From: Microbacterium kunmingense
GTDB taxonomy: Bacteria > Actinomycetota > Actinomycetes > Actinomycetales > Microbacteriaceae
Assembly: GCF_023155745.1 (NCBI RefSeq)
Contig: NZ_JAKNUS010000003.1
Location: 1 to 64,000 of the forward strand
DNA: 64,000 nucleotides
Direction: 5' to 3'
This document shows, piece after piece, positions 1 to 7,847 of this stretch. Within the stretch, counting starts at the first letter, position 1, and each line of letters starts with the position of its first letter. Under the pieces are notes generated by a model that worked only from the letters and a program-made list of their open reading frames with translations, had not been told where the DNA came from and did no database searches. The translations under genes were made by a program, and so were the position numbers.

Positions 1-1
1 A

Positions 2-127
2 TTCAACATCTTCAAGCAATGGCGCGCCTTGGCCACCCGCTACGACAAACTCGCCCTGACCTATCGCGGCGGCGTCGTCCTACGCGCCATCACCATCTGG
101 CTCAAGGCTTTAAGAGACACGCCCTAG
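2..127 (+). pseudogene. IS5-family-like transposase, C-terminal end only
   Basis: The window opens inside this gene. The frame reads 41 residues to a TAG stop and contains 'WRALATRYDKLALTYRGG', the conserved C-terminal end of IS5-group DDE transposases (the region around the last catalytic Glu and the closing helix). The 5' part lies outside the window, so I cannot tell whether the whole element is intact. Just downstream, on the opposite strand, an IetS-like protease gene loses its homology, so the right end of the insertion sequence should lie roughly between 128 and 155. I did not identify its terminal inverted repeat with certainty. Confidence 0.75.
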
Positions 128-586
128 GCCGACCTCGGGAAGATCCTCGACGCCCGGTCCCCTCCGGTCGTCGGGGCCGTATACAGCAATTGAATCGATC
201 TTGTTGTAGAGAGATTTGAGCTCGCCCGCGCCGCCCTCGACATCCTCGCCTTGACCATATCGCTCAAGAGCGGCGGCAAATGCTCGTCCGCCATCCTCGG
301 CGAGTACGAAGTAAGTGGCGGAGTCATCGGTGCCAAGTACTTCCAACTCGCGAAGGCTGAGTGTGTGGTCGTCAGCGAACCCGGCTTCAGACTTGATCTT
401 GAAGACGAATCGCGGGTCCACCCCATCCATTGCCGAACGAGCGGATGCGACAGGCATTGTTGCGAGTTGCGCACTAAGCGCCTGGCCATGTCGCCGGGGA
501 TTACGTGAAGGTGTAACTCCGAAGCCGGGCGACACGCGTCGCGAAGTCAAGGTTCTCCTGGGAGGCAGGAACGGATGACTTACCAC
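110..586 (-). pseudogene. IetS-like S8 (subtilisin) peptidase, N-terminal fragment cut by IS
   Basis: About 150 residues match the N-terminal pre-catalytic region of the large subtilisin-like proteases that are encoded next to a single AAA+ ATPase in IetAS-type anti-phage systems: an Arg/Pro-rich start ('PGFGVTPSRNPRRHGQ'), then a domain ending near 'IDSIAVYGPDDRRGP'. The family is usually more than 600 residues. The whole catalytic domain with the Asp/His/Ser triad is missing because the IS sequence replaces it, and the last 10 or so residues are read from IS DNA. The GTG start at 586 follows the stop of the ATPase gene by about 10 bases, so the two formed an operon. The protein cannot be an active protease. 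The assignment rests on the fragment plus its neighbour. Confidence 0.7.
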
Positions 587-595
587 TCCGCTTGC

Positions 596-1564
596 TTACC
601 ACGCGCGCTGGCGGATGCCGCGCAGAAGCTCGCTGACACGACTTGCGCTCACTTCCCCCCTGAGGATTTGCTCGCGGCGCACGTCGTACACGAATCGTTC
701 GACGGCAGCGTGTGGGAGACCCTTCAATGCGGACGCAACTTCGTCGGTAGCAAAAGGTTTGACGCGCATGGCACGCGCGCGTAGGCGAAGCAAGCGACGG
801 ATGGCATGAACGCCGGGACGCTTGAACTCGGCTACCTCGTCGAATCTCCGCCAAAGAGCAAAGTCGAGGAGACCGGGGTAGTTGGTAATGGCGATCAAGA
901 TGCTGGGGCCGGAATAGTGGTCGAGGAACTGCAGGAAGGACGATACGACCCGCTTCATCTCCCCATGCTCCGACGAGTCGTCACGCATCCGCCCCAATGC
1001 ATCGAACTCGTCAAAGACAAGGACAAGTCGGTGGTCCCGGGCAAACTCGAAAACGCGTCGCAAGTTCGTTGCTGTCTCGCCCAGGTAAGACGAGACGACG
1101 GTGTCCACACTGACCAAGCCCAGTGGCCAGCCAAGCATTGTCGCCAGTCCCTCAGCGGCACTCGTCTTGCCCGTGCCCGCCGGTCCGGTGAAAAGTAGCT
1201 TCTGCCGCTTGGGGACTCCCGCACTCGTAAGTTCTTCCCAGTGAGCGACCTCTCCAGCAACTTCATCCAAGGTGCTAGCAACGGACGGCTCTACAACAAG
1301 GTCGCTCAGATCCAATTCTGGGATCCGTACATCAATGAGATCCCACTCGTTGTCCCGTGACTTCGGCGCCGGAGGAAGCGTGAAGAGCGAGTCCGTTTGG
1401 CGCGCACCGCTCCCGACCGCGAGGAGAGCGCGGAGATCGCGGGCGATCGCGAAGTGGTGGCGAGCCTCTTCTTCCTCGATGATCTCGTTTACCGCGCGGC
1501 GGAATGCCAGCTCGTCGCGCGCCTGGAACGCACGCACGACATCCTTTATCTGCCTGCCCGCCAT
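596..1564 (-). CDS. IetA-like AAA+ ATPase (defence-associated)
   Basis: A 322-residue AAA+ ATPase from the ATG at 1564, where an AGGA sits about 9 bases upstream. A GTG at 1594 would add 10 residues but has no ribosome site. Counting from 1594, Walker A 'GPAGTGKT' is near residues 137-144 and Walker B 'VLVFDEFD' near 191-198, followed by the small helical lid domain. The N-terminal 100 residues are the family-specific region. In IetAS systems this ATPase works with a subtilisin-like protease in abortive-type phage defence. Here the partner gene directly downstream is truncated by an insertion sequence, so the ATPase is probably an orphan. The AAA+ call is firm; the IetA call depends on the partner. 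Confidence 0.8.
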   Translation of the reverse strand: MAGRQIKDVVRAFQARDELAFRRAVNEIIEEEEARHHFAIARDLRALLAVGSGARQTDSLFTLPPAPKSRDNEWDLIDVRIPELDLSDLVVEPSVASTLDEVAGEVAHWEELTSAGVPKRQKLLFTGPAGTGKTSAAEGLATMLGWPLGLVSVDTVVSSYLGETATNLRRVFEFARDHRLVLVFDEFDALGRMRDDSSEHGEMKRVVSSFLQFLDHYSGPSILIAITNYPGLLDFALWRRFDEVAEFKRPGVHAIRRLLRLRARAMRVKPFATDEVASALKGLPHAAVERFVYDVRREQILRGEVSASRVSELLRGIRQRAW

Positions 1565-1594
1565 AGCGCCGATCCTAACGGGAGCTTCGGTCAC

Positions 1595-1797
1595 TGTAAG
1601 CCGACCCGACGACGTTGCGTAAAGCTGCCCTGAGCGCTGAACGCGTCGCCCCGCTCATCACCACAAGCTCGGCCCTTTGGCGGTCTCAGGCCGCGCCCAA
1701 TGGCGGCGCGTCAGCCAAGCAGGTGGCTCGATTCTTGCCGGATCACGCCATCGCCCGGGCGGGGCGCTCGCCGTAGTCGCGGCGCAGGCTCCGCCGC
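1595..1797. other. Intergenic stretch, no gene seen
   Basis: About 200 bases between the IetA-like and DUF4062 genes, GC-rich, with no credible reading frame. The promoter of the ietA/ietS pair should lie here, but I could not pick out clear -35/-10 hexamers. Confidence 0.4.
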
Positions 1798-2880
1798 CTA
1801 ACCCCGGCGGATCGCGCGGAGCTTCATCATCTGGTCTTCACCCAGTGGGGTCAGCCGCCAATACTTGGCGGTGTTGTTGACCGCTCGCTTCTTATCGCCT
1901 CGCGCGATAACTCCGATGGCGAACAGTTGGACGATGATGTCGCTGACGACCTCGTCGCCCACCGAGATCTTGCTGGTTCGTTTTCCAAAGTCTGCGTGGT
2001 AGTTCTCGGACACCTCAGCCGCTCGACTGTCAACCCACGCGTCGAGCGCACGGCGAATCTCCGGCTCTGACGCTTCGTGGAGCAACGTAGGCCCAACGGT
2101 CTGGAGAATCTCGTTCCACGTCGACGACAGGATCATCCACCATGTGCCGGGGGAGGTGAACATCTCCCGTAGTTGTCCGTCCTCACGAAGCTGGTCTTTC
2201 CGATATCCCTGAAACAGCATCTTGACCTCGTACTCATCTTCTCCTTGAGCAAGTTCGTCGATGCCTTCGAGAAACGCCGTTGAGGTCGCCTTGGCTTGTG
2301 CTTCCTGCGTCAGTTCTGCGACCTTGGCTCGAAGCTCCGCGAGTTCGGTACGGACTTCGGGCGTCATTGCTTGACTCGCACGCACCCATCCTTCAGCGGG
2401 GTAGTGATCACGAGTTTCCATGAGAGCCAAGGCCACGTGTCCGGGGAGTTCGGCTGGCGTGTTCCAGTACTTCACCACCCGCGACGCCTCGACCTTCGTG
2501 CGGAATGCATCGAGCTTCTCCCGGCGCTCCTTGTCGAGCTCGATCTGATCTCCGGTCAATTTGCCGGGAGCGCCATGAAGGAAGGCCATGATCGGCTTCT
2601 CGATCGACTCGGCGTAGTCGAACTCCATCTCCGTGTAGCTGAGTTCGGTCGCTGGGTCGAGCGATCCGTACTTACCGCCGATAACGAGGACGTAGTAGTC
2701 GCACTCGTTGATGACCCGCTGAATTAGCCGCCACTTCTCGTCGTTGCCCGCCGGAAACAACTCCATACCTGCGGGAATGCAACCGGCGATGAGCAATGCC
2801 TGGATGACCGACTGCCGCTCTTCGCGCAGATCAAGGTAGGTGGAACTGACAAAGACTTGTTCGCGGCGATCCCCGGGCAT
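1798..2880 (-). CDS. DUF4062 domain protein, putative defence protein
   Basis: A 360-residue soluble protein that begins with the DUF4062 signature 'VFVSSTYLDLREERQSV' at about residue 10, followed by 'YYVLVIGGKYGS'. This is a Rossmann-like domain related to the TIR-like/STIR superfamily and is common at the N-terminus of multidomain proteins in defence islands. After residue 170 there is a short coiled-coil segment rich in Glu/Ala ('ELAELRAKVAELTQEAQAKA') and then a C-terminal domain that ends in a winged-helix-like piece ('KYWRLTPLGEDQMMKLR'). I do not recognise the C-terminal effector or sensor. It lies 234 bases upstream of the IetA-like gene on the same strand, possibly as a separate defence gene in the same island. 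Confidence 0.75.
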   Translation of the reverse strand: MPGDRREQVFVSSTYLDLREERQSVIQALLIAGCIPAGMELFPAGNDEKWRLIQRVINECDYYVLVIGGKYGSLDPATELSYTEMEFDYAESIEKPIMAFLHGAPGKLTGDQIELDKERREKLDAFRTKVEASRVVKYWNTPAELPGHVALALMETRDHYPAEGWVRASQAMTPEVRTELAELRAKVAELTQEAQAKATSTAFLEGIDELAQGEDEYEVKMLFQGYRKDQLREDGQLREMFTSPGTWWMILSSTWNEILQTVGPTLLHEASEPEIRRALDAWVDSRAAEVSENYHADFGKRTSKISVGDEVVSDIIVQLFAIGVIARGDKKRAVNNTAKYWRLTPLGEDQMMKLRAIRRG

Positions 2881-3438
2881 GATCTGAGGTTAGCGAGCCA
2901 TTGGGACTTCCCAGCAGGAACGACGCCGTAGTGAGGGCGCACGGCGCGGCCTCTTGTGGTGTCTTCGTTGACGTCTTGCTGTTACGCCGGTACTCGTGGG
3001 GTGGGGACGCTCCGAGGCCGTCGGAGAGGCTGCACGGAGAGGACAACAGACTTCACCGCCTGATTGCGGGCGGGTAAGCCCGTGGCATGCAACTTCTCAA
3101 GCTGCGATCCGATCAGCGGAGGGTTCAAGTTGCCATTCGGCGACTTGAAGGCCGGTAGGTGTAACGGTCAGTTCCTAATTAGCTGCCTGGAGACTCTCGC
3201 CCGGGCCATTGACCCTCTTGGTGCGAGTTCGGGGGCGCGCTGGGTTTGATCCGGGACGCGGGGTCGCGTCTGTCGGCGGCGACCGGAAGGCGGTCCTGAT
3301 CCGCGCCGCCGCTCCCTGTGCTGCGATCACTGCGTCAGCGGGAAGTCCTGCGCGTTTGGCAGGTGCAGAGAGATGAATGATGAGGGGACGGCAATTGAAG
3401 CCGGCCCCGCGGGCCGATCCGTCACCTAGAGCGGGTTT
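2881..3438. other. Intergenic region without a supported gene
   Basis: About 560 bases. A 61-codon frame exists on the plus strand at 3064-3249, but it has no ribosome site and its composition is not protein-like. The text around 3150-3240 vaguely recalls tRNA arms but forms no consistent cloverleaf. I see no repeat, promoter or hairpin that I would defend. Confidence 0.4.
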
Positions 3439-3789
3439 TCAGCTCACCGGCATCGATTCGTTCGACGCCACTCCCGCGTCGTGGTAGCGCCGCTCCAGCG
3501 CCCGTACCCGCACGATCCGCACAAGCGTGATCGGCCCGTTCACCACGAACTTGATCGCGTTCCACAGGCACACCAGTACGAGCAGGTTGATCCAACCCGG
3601 CGCGCCCCCGGCGACCCATTGCGCGAGTGCGGCGGCGATCACGACGTAGAAGACCGCGACGAGCATCGCGGGCACGCCCCACTTGAGTCCGCGGCGCGTG
3701 TGCGTCGCGCGAATCAGGATGTTCGTCGGCATCGTCCGCTGGAAGACGGCGTAGATGCGACTCACGAATGCGATGAGCAACTGGAACAT
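3439..3789 (-). CDS. Small membrane protein next to relaxase
   Basis: A 116-residue protein with two hydrophobic segments: residues about 38-57 ('VPAMLVAVFYVVIAAALAQW') and 66-86 ('INLLVLVCLWNAIKFVVNG'). The C-terminus is charged and Arg-rich. A strong AAGGAGAGG ribosome site lies 8 bases before the ATG. It starts 82 bases after the relaxase gene ends, on the same strand, so it is probably co-transcribed. Small proteins of this type accompany MobF relaxases on actinobacterial plasmids and ICEs, and some are loosely annotated as permease-like. I know of no established function. A role at the membrane during transfer is a guess from position. Confidence 0.7.
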   Translation of the reverse strand: MFQLLIAFVSRIYAVFQRTMPTNILIRATHTRRGLKWGVPAMLVAVFYVVIAAALAQWVAGGAPGWINLLVLVCLWNAIKFVVNGPITLVRIVRVRALERRYHDAGVASNESMPVS

Positions 3790-3871
3790 CGGCCAGGCCT
3801 CTCCTTCAGGCGTGGGGCTTGCGGTTGCGCTCAGGTTACGCTCGCCCCTCCCGCACGGATAGGACTACCCG

Positions 3872-6800
3872 CTACAGGCTGTGGACAGATCCTGCACGAA
3901 CAGGCACCCGCTGCGGCAGTGTAGGAGTATCGGCCCTCGACAACCTGAGCGCCCGATCCCGCGCCGCGGCTGCGGCCGCGGCATCCAATCGCTGGTTCGG
4001 CGAGGTTGCGGGAGCGCCGAGCGCGTCATCATCGAAAACGCCGTACCGGTCACGGTAGGCCGCCACAATGCGGGCTTGGCGCCGCCAGGCGCCCATGCGA
4101 CCAGGATCGACAGGTACGCACCCGAGCGACGCGATCCAGCTCGCTTTCGAGGCCAGCGCCGCTTCCACGAGCGCGACGGCGCGCGCCTCAATCAGTTGCG
4201 CGCGTTCGTCGAGGGCACGCCGCATCTCGGCATCCATCTCCCCCATCGCCGCCGGAATGAGGCCCGCAATCAGGCGCTGCCCGCTCCCTCGCGAGCTGCC
4301 GCTCGACCGCTGAGCGAGGATGCGCTCGAGGCGTTCGTGGAGTACTGCTGCAGCATCCTGAGCATCTTCGAATCCACGGGCGGCGACTATGCGCGGCACA
4401 AGCGTCTCGACGTGGTGACCGAGCGCCTCGGCGCGTCGAAGGCCTGCGGTGAGGGCACCGAAGGCGTCCGACGCGATCACCGCTTCGGCCAGTTCGCCAG
4501 GCAGCCCGCACGCCTGAATGAGGTGCATCCACCGTGGCCGCTGGGCGGAGGCCGCGATCGTGTCGTACTCGGCGGCGAGTTGCGCGATCGATCCCCAGTT
4601 CTCCTGCTCGGCGGCGATCGTCTCGTGTGCCGACAGCTCTGCGCCGACGTGACCGAGCACGCCTGCGAGGATGTCGCGAGCCGACGCATCCAGACGCTCA
4701 CCGGGATGCCGGGCGGAGTGATTGTTGTCGGTGCGCGACACGACCACATACGCGGTGTTCGAGACTCTCCCCCGTGTCATCGCGACGTAGAGGTTCTCGC
4801 GCGTCGTTCCGGGGTCGACGACGGCGTGCGCGGTGTCGGTCGTGATCCCCTGCGCGCGGTAGGCGGTCACCGCGTATCCGAGGTCGACGTTCTCAGCCAC
4901 GTACTGAGCAGGTAGCGTGAGTGGTCGGGCGTCGGTACGGTCGGTATTTTGCACGCGTAGCGAACCGTCGCGACGAACGGCGACGACCTTCCACCGCGCT
5001 CCGTTGCGCACCCAGTCGCGCCCTGAGCGCAGGCGGCGGTCGTTCTTGCGGGTGATGACGACATCACCGACGGATGCCGCGGACTCATCCCACAGCGGAG
5101 CCTCAGCGCCCGCCTCCACAACGCCGTTGAGAATCAGCTCGGCGCGCGCCCGCCGGTTGAGCGTGGCGACCGACTCACCCGTCTCGGCGACGAGAACCGA
5201 CGAAATGCCCGCTGCGACGTCTCGGAGCCAGGCGCTGTAGGCGGCATCCGCCATTGCGTCGGCGTCGCCGCCGACGATCCGATCATGCGCACCGTAAGTG
5301 TCGAGGGCGTGCACTCGCCCGTTACGAAGGTCGAGCGATGCGTCCTTCTCCCACGCATTGCGGAAGCGGTGGACGTCGGCGAGTTCTGGTGCATCTGGGC
5401 GGGCCTCGACGAGCATCCGGAACGCGCCGCCGGCGTCAACCGACTGCAACTGCGCCCAGTCCCCCACCAGCAGCACCTTCGCCCCGACCTGCGTCGCCAG
5501 CGTGCTGATGCGATCGAGCGCGAGCGTGCCGGAAAGGGATGCCTCATCGATGATGACGAGCTGTGCGGCCCGGAGGGTTACGCGGCCCTGGTCGTGCTCG
5601 TGCAGCCACTTTGCGGTGTTCTCGGCAGCTATGCCGAGGTCATCGGCAAGCTCGCGCGACGCCGCGGCGGATGGCGCGAGTCCGATTACCGAGCCCCGCC
5701 CGTGCTCGTGCTCCCAGGCCAGGCGCAGCGCATGCATCGCCGTCGTCTTACCCGCACCCGCCGGTCCGATAAGTACGTCGAGCGAGCGTGCGGAGGTTGC
5801 GATCGATTGGAGCGCCGTGCGCTGATCCTCCCCGAGGACGATCCCGTGATTGCGGCGGGCGCGCTCGGCACGCTCGAGGGTTGCAGTGCTGACCACCGGT
5901 GCATCGGGCGCGCGCGACGCGGTAAGCAAGCGCTCCTCGGCGTCGAGCAGCGTAATCGATGAGTAGCGCGTGGAGTTGCGCGGGCGGAAGACGCTCGTCT
6001 CGTCAGCACGGCGGAACTCAGCGGGCGAGACCGCGAGCTCGGGTGGCGTGAGGCGCGTGGAGCGCTGCTCCGCAGCATGGGTGATCATGCCGACGATCGC
6101 CTCGCGGTCCTCGGTCGCGGCGAACCGCCAACCCATCGTCTGGCGCGCGGCTTCGGCGTAGAGGTTCCAGCGAGTCCAGGTCGAGCGGCGCTCGCTGGCC
6201 GCTTCGACGACCCGCTCTGCGAGGTGGTTCAGGATGCTGCGCTCGATGTCTTCGGCACGGCGCGGCTGCGGGGCGTCCTGGTGCTCCACCGCGCCACGAG
6301 CCCACGCTGTCGCATTGCGGCCTAGCAGTCGGCTGGCGCGGGTGCGCCACTCGTGTGTGAGATCGGCGAGGGACCGGAGTTGCTTCTCGGGACGGGTTGC
6401 GAGGGTCGCCTGCTGACGGAGTCGGATGATCGTCACCTTCGACGGCGCGCGCCCGCGTGTCGCGATGTACTCGTCGATGAGCCGGTCCTTCTCGATGTCG
6501 ATATGGCGCGAGCGGGACGAAAACTCCGCGACGAGCTGCTCGGGAACGGTTGCGATCGCCCACACCGGGTTGCGGTCGGCTTCGCGGTCGCGCAGCTCCC
6601 ACCGCACGCCCAGCGCACGCGAAAGGTGGTCGGAGAACACAGCCGTGTGCAGCTCGGACAGCGCAACCGTCGCGGCGTGCAGCGGTCGTCCGTCGAGCGA
6701 GCGCCACTTGCCGTCCAGCACAGTGCGCACTTTGTTGCTCACCACGACGTGCGTGTGCAACTGCGGATCGCCGGCGCGGGAGTCGAAATGGTCGAAGCCC

Positions 6801-7369
6801 GCGGCGATGAGTCCGGTGACCTCAACCTGCGCGACAGCGCCATCACGGCCCGCTTCGCCAGCCCGAGTCGCGGCGTTTTCACGCTCCATGAAGGCGAGGA
6901 CGTCGTCGATCGCTTTGTGGTGCGCCGCGGCGATTGTGGCCTGGGTGTTGGCGTCGGCGACTGCCCAGAGGACGGATGCCGACTTCGGCAACGAGAAGGT
7001 GAAGTCGTAGCCGGCGACTGCGCGGCGGCGGGTCGGTGCTGGAGCGCCCTCGGCTGGGCGGTCGGATCCGGGCGCGGATGCTGCGTACTCGGGGTACGCG
7101 CGGCCGAGCGGCGCTCCCTTTCCGGGGTCGCGCCCCATCCCGAGCAACAGCTCGAGCTGTGCCTCGGACACCCGCGATCCCGCGGCGATCCTGCCGTCGG
7201 CGAGCTCTGGCAGTCCGCTGCCGAGCCAGCGTCCCGGCGGCGTGCCGGCTTCGGCGTAGTACCGCGTCAGCGGGGTCGAGAGCGGCCGATCGCCGTCCGC
7301 TGCTGCCACGGTGCGGAGGAGGTACTTGTACCCATCGCCCGCGCTCATCACCCGCATCGACACCGACAC
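3872..7369 (-). CDS. MobF-family conjugative relaxase-helicase (TraA/TrwC type)
   Basis: A 1165-residue bifunctional protein that nicks one strand at oriT and unwinds it for transfer. The N-terminal TrwC relaxase domain (about residues 1-330) has the start 'MRVMSAGDGYKYLL', candidate nicking tyrosines at 37-38 ('TRYYAEAG') and the HUH metal-binding histidines in 'FDHFDSRAGDPQLHTHVV' (H205 and H207, with H194 upstream). The RecD-like helicase follows, with Walker A 'IGPAGAGKTTAMH', Walker B 'LVIIDEASL', and the late motif 'GYAVTAYRAQGITTDTAH'. The C-terminal 200 residues are helical and charged. The GTG start at 7369 is preceded by AAAGGAGAGG. Full family length, no break. It stands alone, far from the type IV secretion genes at 41-51 kb. 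Confidence 0.92.
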   Translation of the reverse strand: MSVSMRVMSAGDGYKYLLRTVAAADGDRPLSTPLTRYYAEAGTPPGRWLGSGLPELADGRIAAGSRVSEAQLELLLGMGRDPGKGAPLGRAYPEYAASAPGSDRPAEGAPAPTRRRAVAGYDFTFSLPKSASVLWAVADANTQATIAAAHHKAIDDVLAFMERENAATRAGEAGRDGAVAQVEVTGLIAAGFDHFDSRAGDPQLHTHVVVSNKVRTVLDGKWRSLDGRPLHAATVALSELHTAVFSDHLSRALGVRWELRDREADRNPVWAIATVPEQLVAEFSSRSRHIDIEKDRLIDEYIATRGRAPSKVTIIRLRQQATLATRPEKQLRSLADLTHEWRTRASRLLGRNATAWARGAVEHQDAPQPRRAEDIERSILNHLAERVVEAASERRSTWTRWNLYAEAARQTMGWRFAATEDREAIVGMITHAAEQRSTRLTPPELAVSPAEFRRADETSVFRPRNSTRYSSITLLDAEERLLTASRAPDAPVVSTATLERAERARRNHGIVLGEDQRTALQSIATSARSLDVLIGPAGAGKTTAMHALRLAWEHEHGRGSVIGLAPSAAASRELADDLGIAAENTAKWLHEHDQGRVTLRAAQLVIIDEASLSGTLALDRISTLATQVGAKVLLVGDWAQLQSVDAGGAFRMLVEARPDAPELADVHRFRNAWEKDASLDLRNGRVHALDTYGAHDRIVGGDADAMADAAYSAWLRDVAAGISSVLVAETGESVATLNRRARAELILNGVVEAGAEAPLWDESAASVGDVVITRKNDRRLRSGRDWVRNGARWKVVAVRRDGSLRVQNTDRTDARPLTLPAQYVAENVDLGYAVTAYRAQGITTDTAHAVVDPGTTRENLYVAMTRGRVSNTAYVVVSRTDNNHSARHPGERLDASARDILAGVLGHVGAELSAHETIAAEQENWGSIAQLAAEYDTIAASAQRPRWMHLIQACGLPGELAEAVIASDAFGALTAGLRRAEALGHHVETLVPRIVAARGFEDAQDAAAVLHERLERILAQRSSGSSRGSGQRLIAGLIPAAMGEMDAEMRRALDERAQLIEARAVALVEAALASKASWIASLGCVPVDPGRMGAWRRQARIVAAYRDRYGVFDDDALGAPATSPNQRLDAAAAAAARDRALRLSRADTPTLPQRVPVRAGSVHSL

Positions 7370-7847
7370 CCGGCACCGCCTCTCCTTTCCCAGAGAGGTG
7401 GTCGAGCCGTGCCCGCTTCAGCGGGCGCGACCCTCGATCTGCAAGACGTGTGGAGGTGCATCGGTCGTTGCGCGAACAAGTGGCATCGGATCTGCGGGGA
7501 GCTCCTATAGCGAACCGGTTGTCCGCCAGCGAGATTGACTCGGCGGTCGGGGTGGGTTGTCGTCGGGAGCGAGCTACTCGCCGCGGTGCTACTCAGGCTA
7601 CGCAATGCACCGATGGCCCCTGATCCCTGGGGCAATCTCCCTTTCACCGACGCGGTCGGGCCGGCCATTCGACATCCCGACCGCGTCCGTGACGACAACG
7701 CAAGTGCAAGGTCGCGATACTGTCACGCTCGGATTCACCGAGGACGGCCAACCGGCATGGTCGGGCCAACCGGTGGGGATCGCGCCCTCAGTTACCAAGG
7801 CGGAGACGTCCTCCTAGCCGTCGCGACGTCTCCATGACCGACATTGT
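7370..7847. other. Region upstream of relaxase; candidate oriT, no clear gene
   Basis: Some 480 bases separate the relaxase start from the end of the GH3 gene. A perfect hairpin lies 40-60 bases before the relaxase start (listed separately). A plus-strand frame at 7557-7817 looks partly protein-like near its end ('TVTLGFTEDGQPAWSG'), but it has no convincing start and I do not call it. oriT would be expected here because MobF relaxase genes usually lie beside their nick site. Confidence 0.4.
7411..7426. other. Perfect hairpin, candidate oriT structure
   Basis: GCCCGCT-TC-AGCGGGC: two 7-base arms with a 2-base loop, 43 bases upstream of the relaxase start codon. Relaxases of the MobF family recognise a short hairpin next to the nick site, so position and structure fit. 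There is no T-run for a terminator on either side. I could not place the nick. Confidence 0.4.

Noticed and set aside
3064-3249. 61-codon plus-strand frame and a tRNA-like stretch near 3150-3240
   Set aside because: No ribosome site, odd composition, and the tRNA-like arms do not pair into a cloverleaf.
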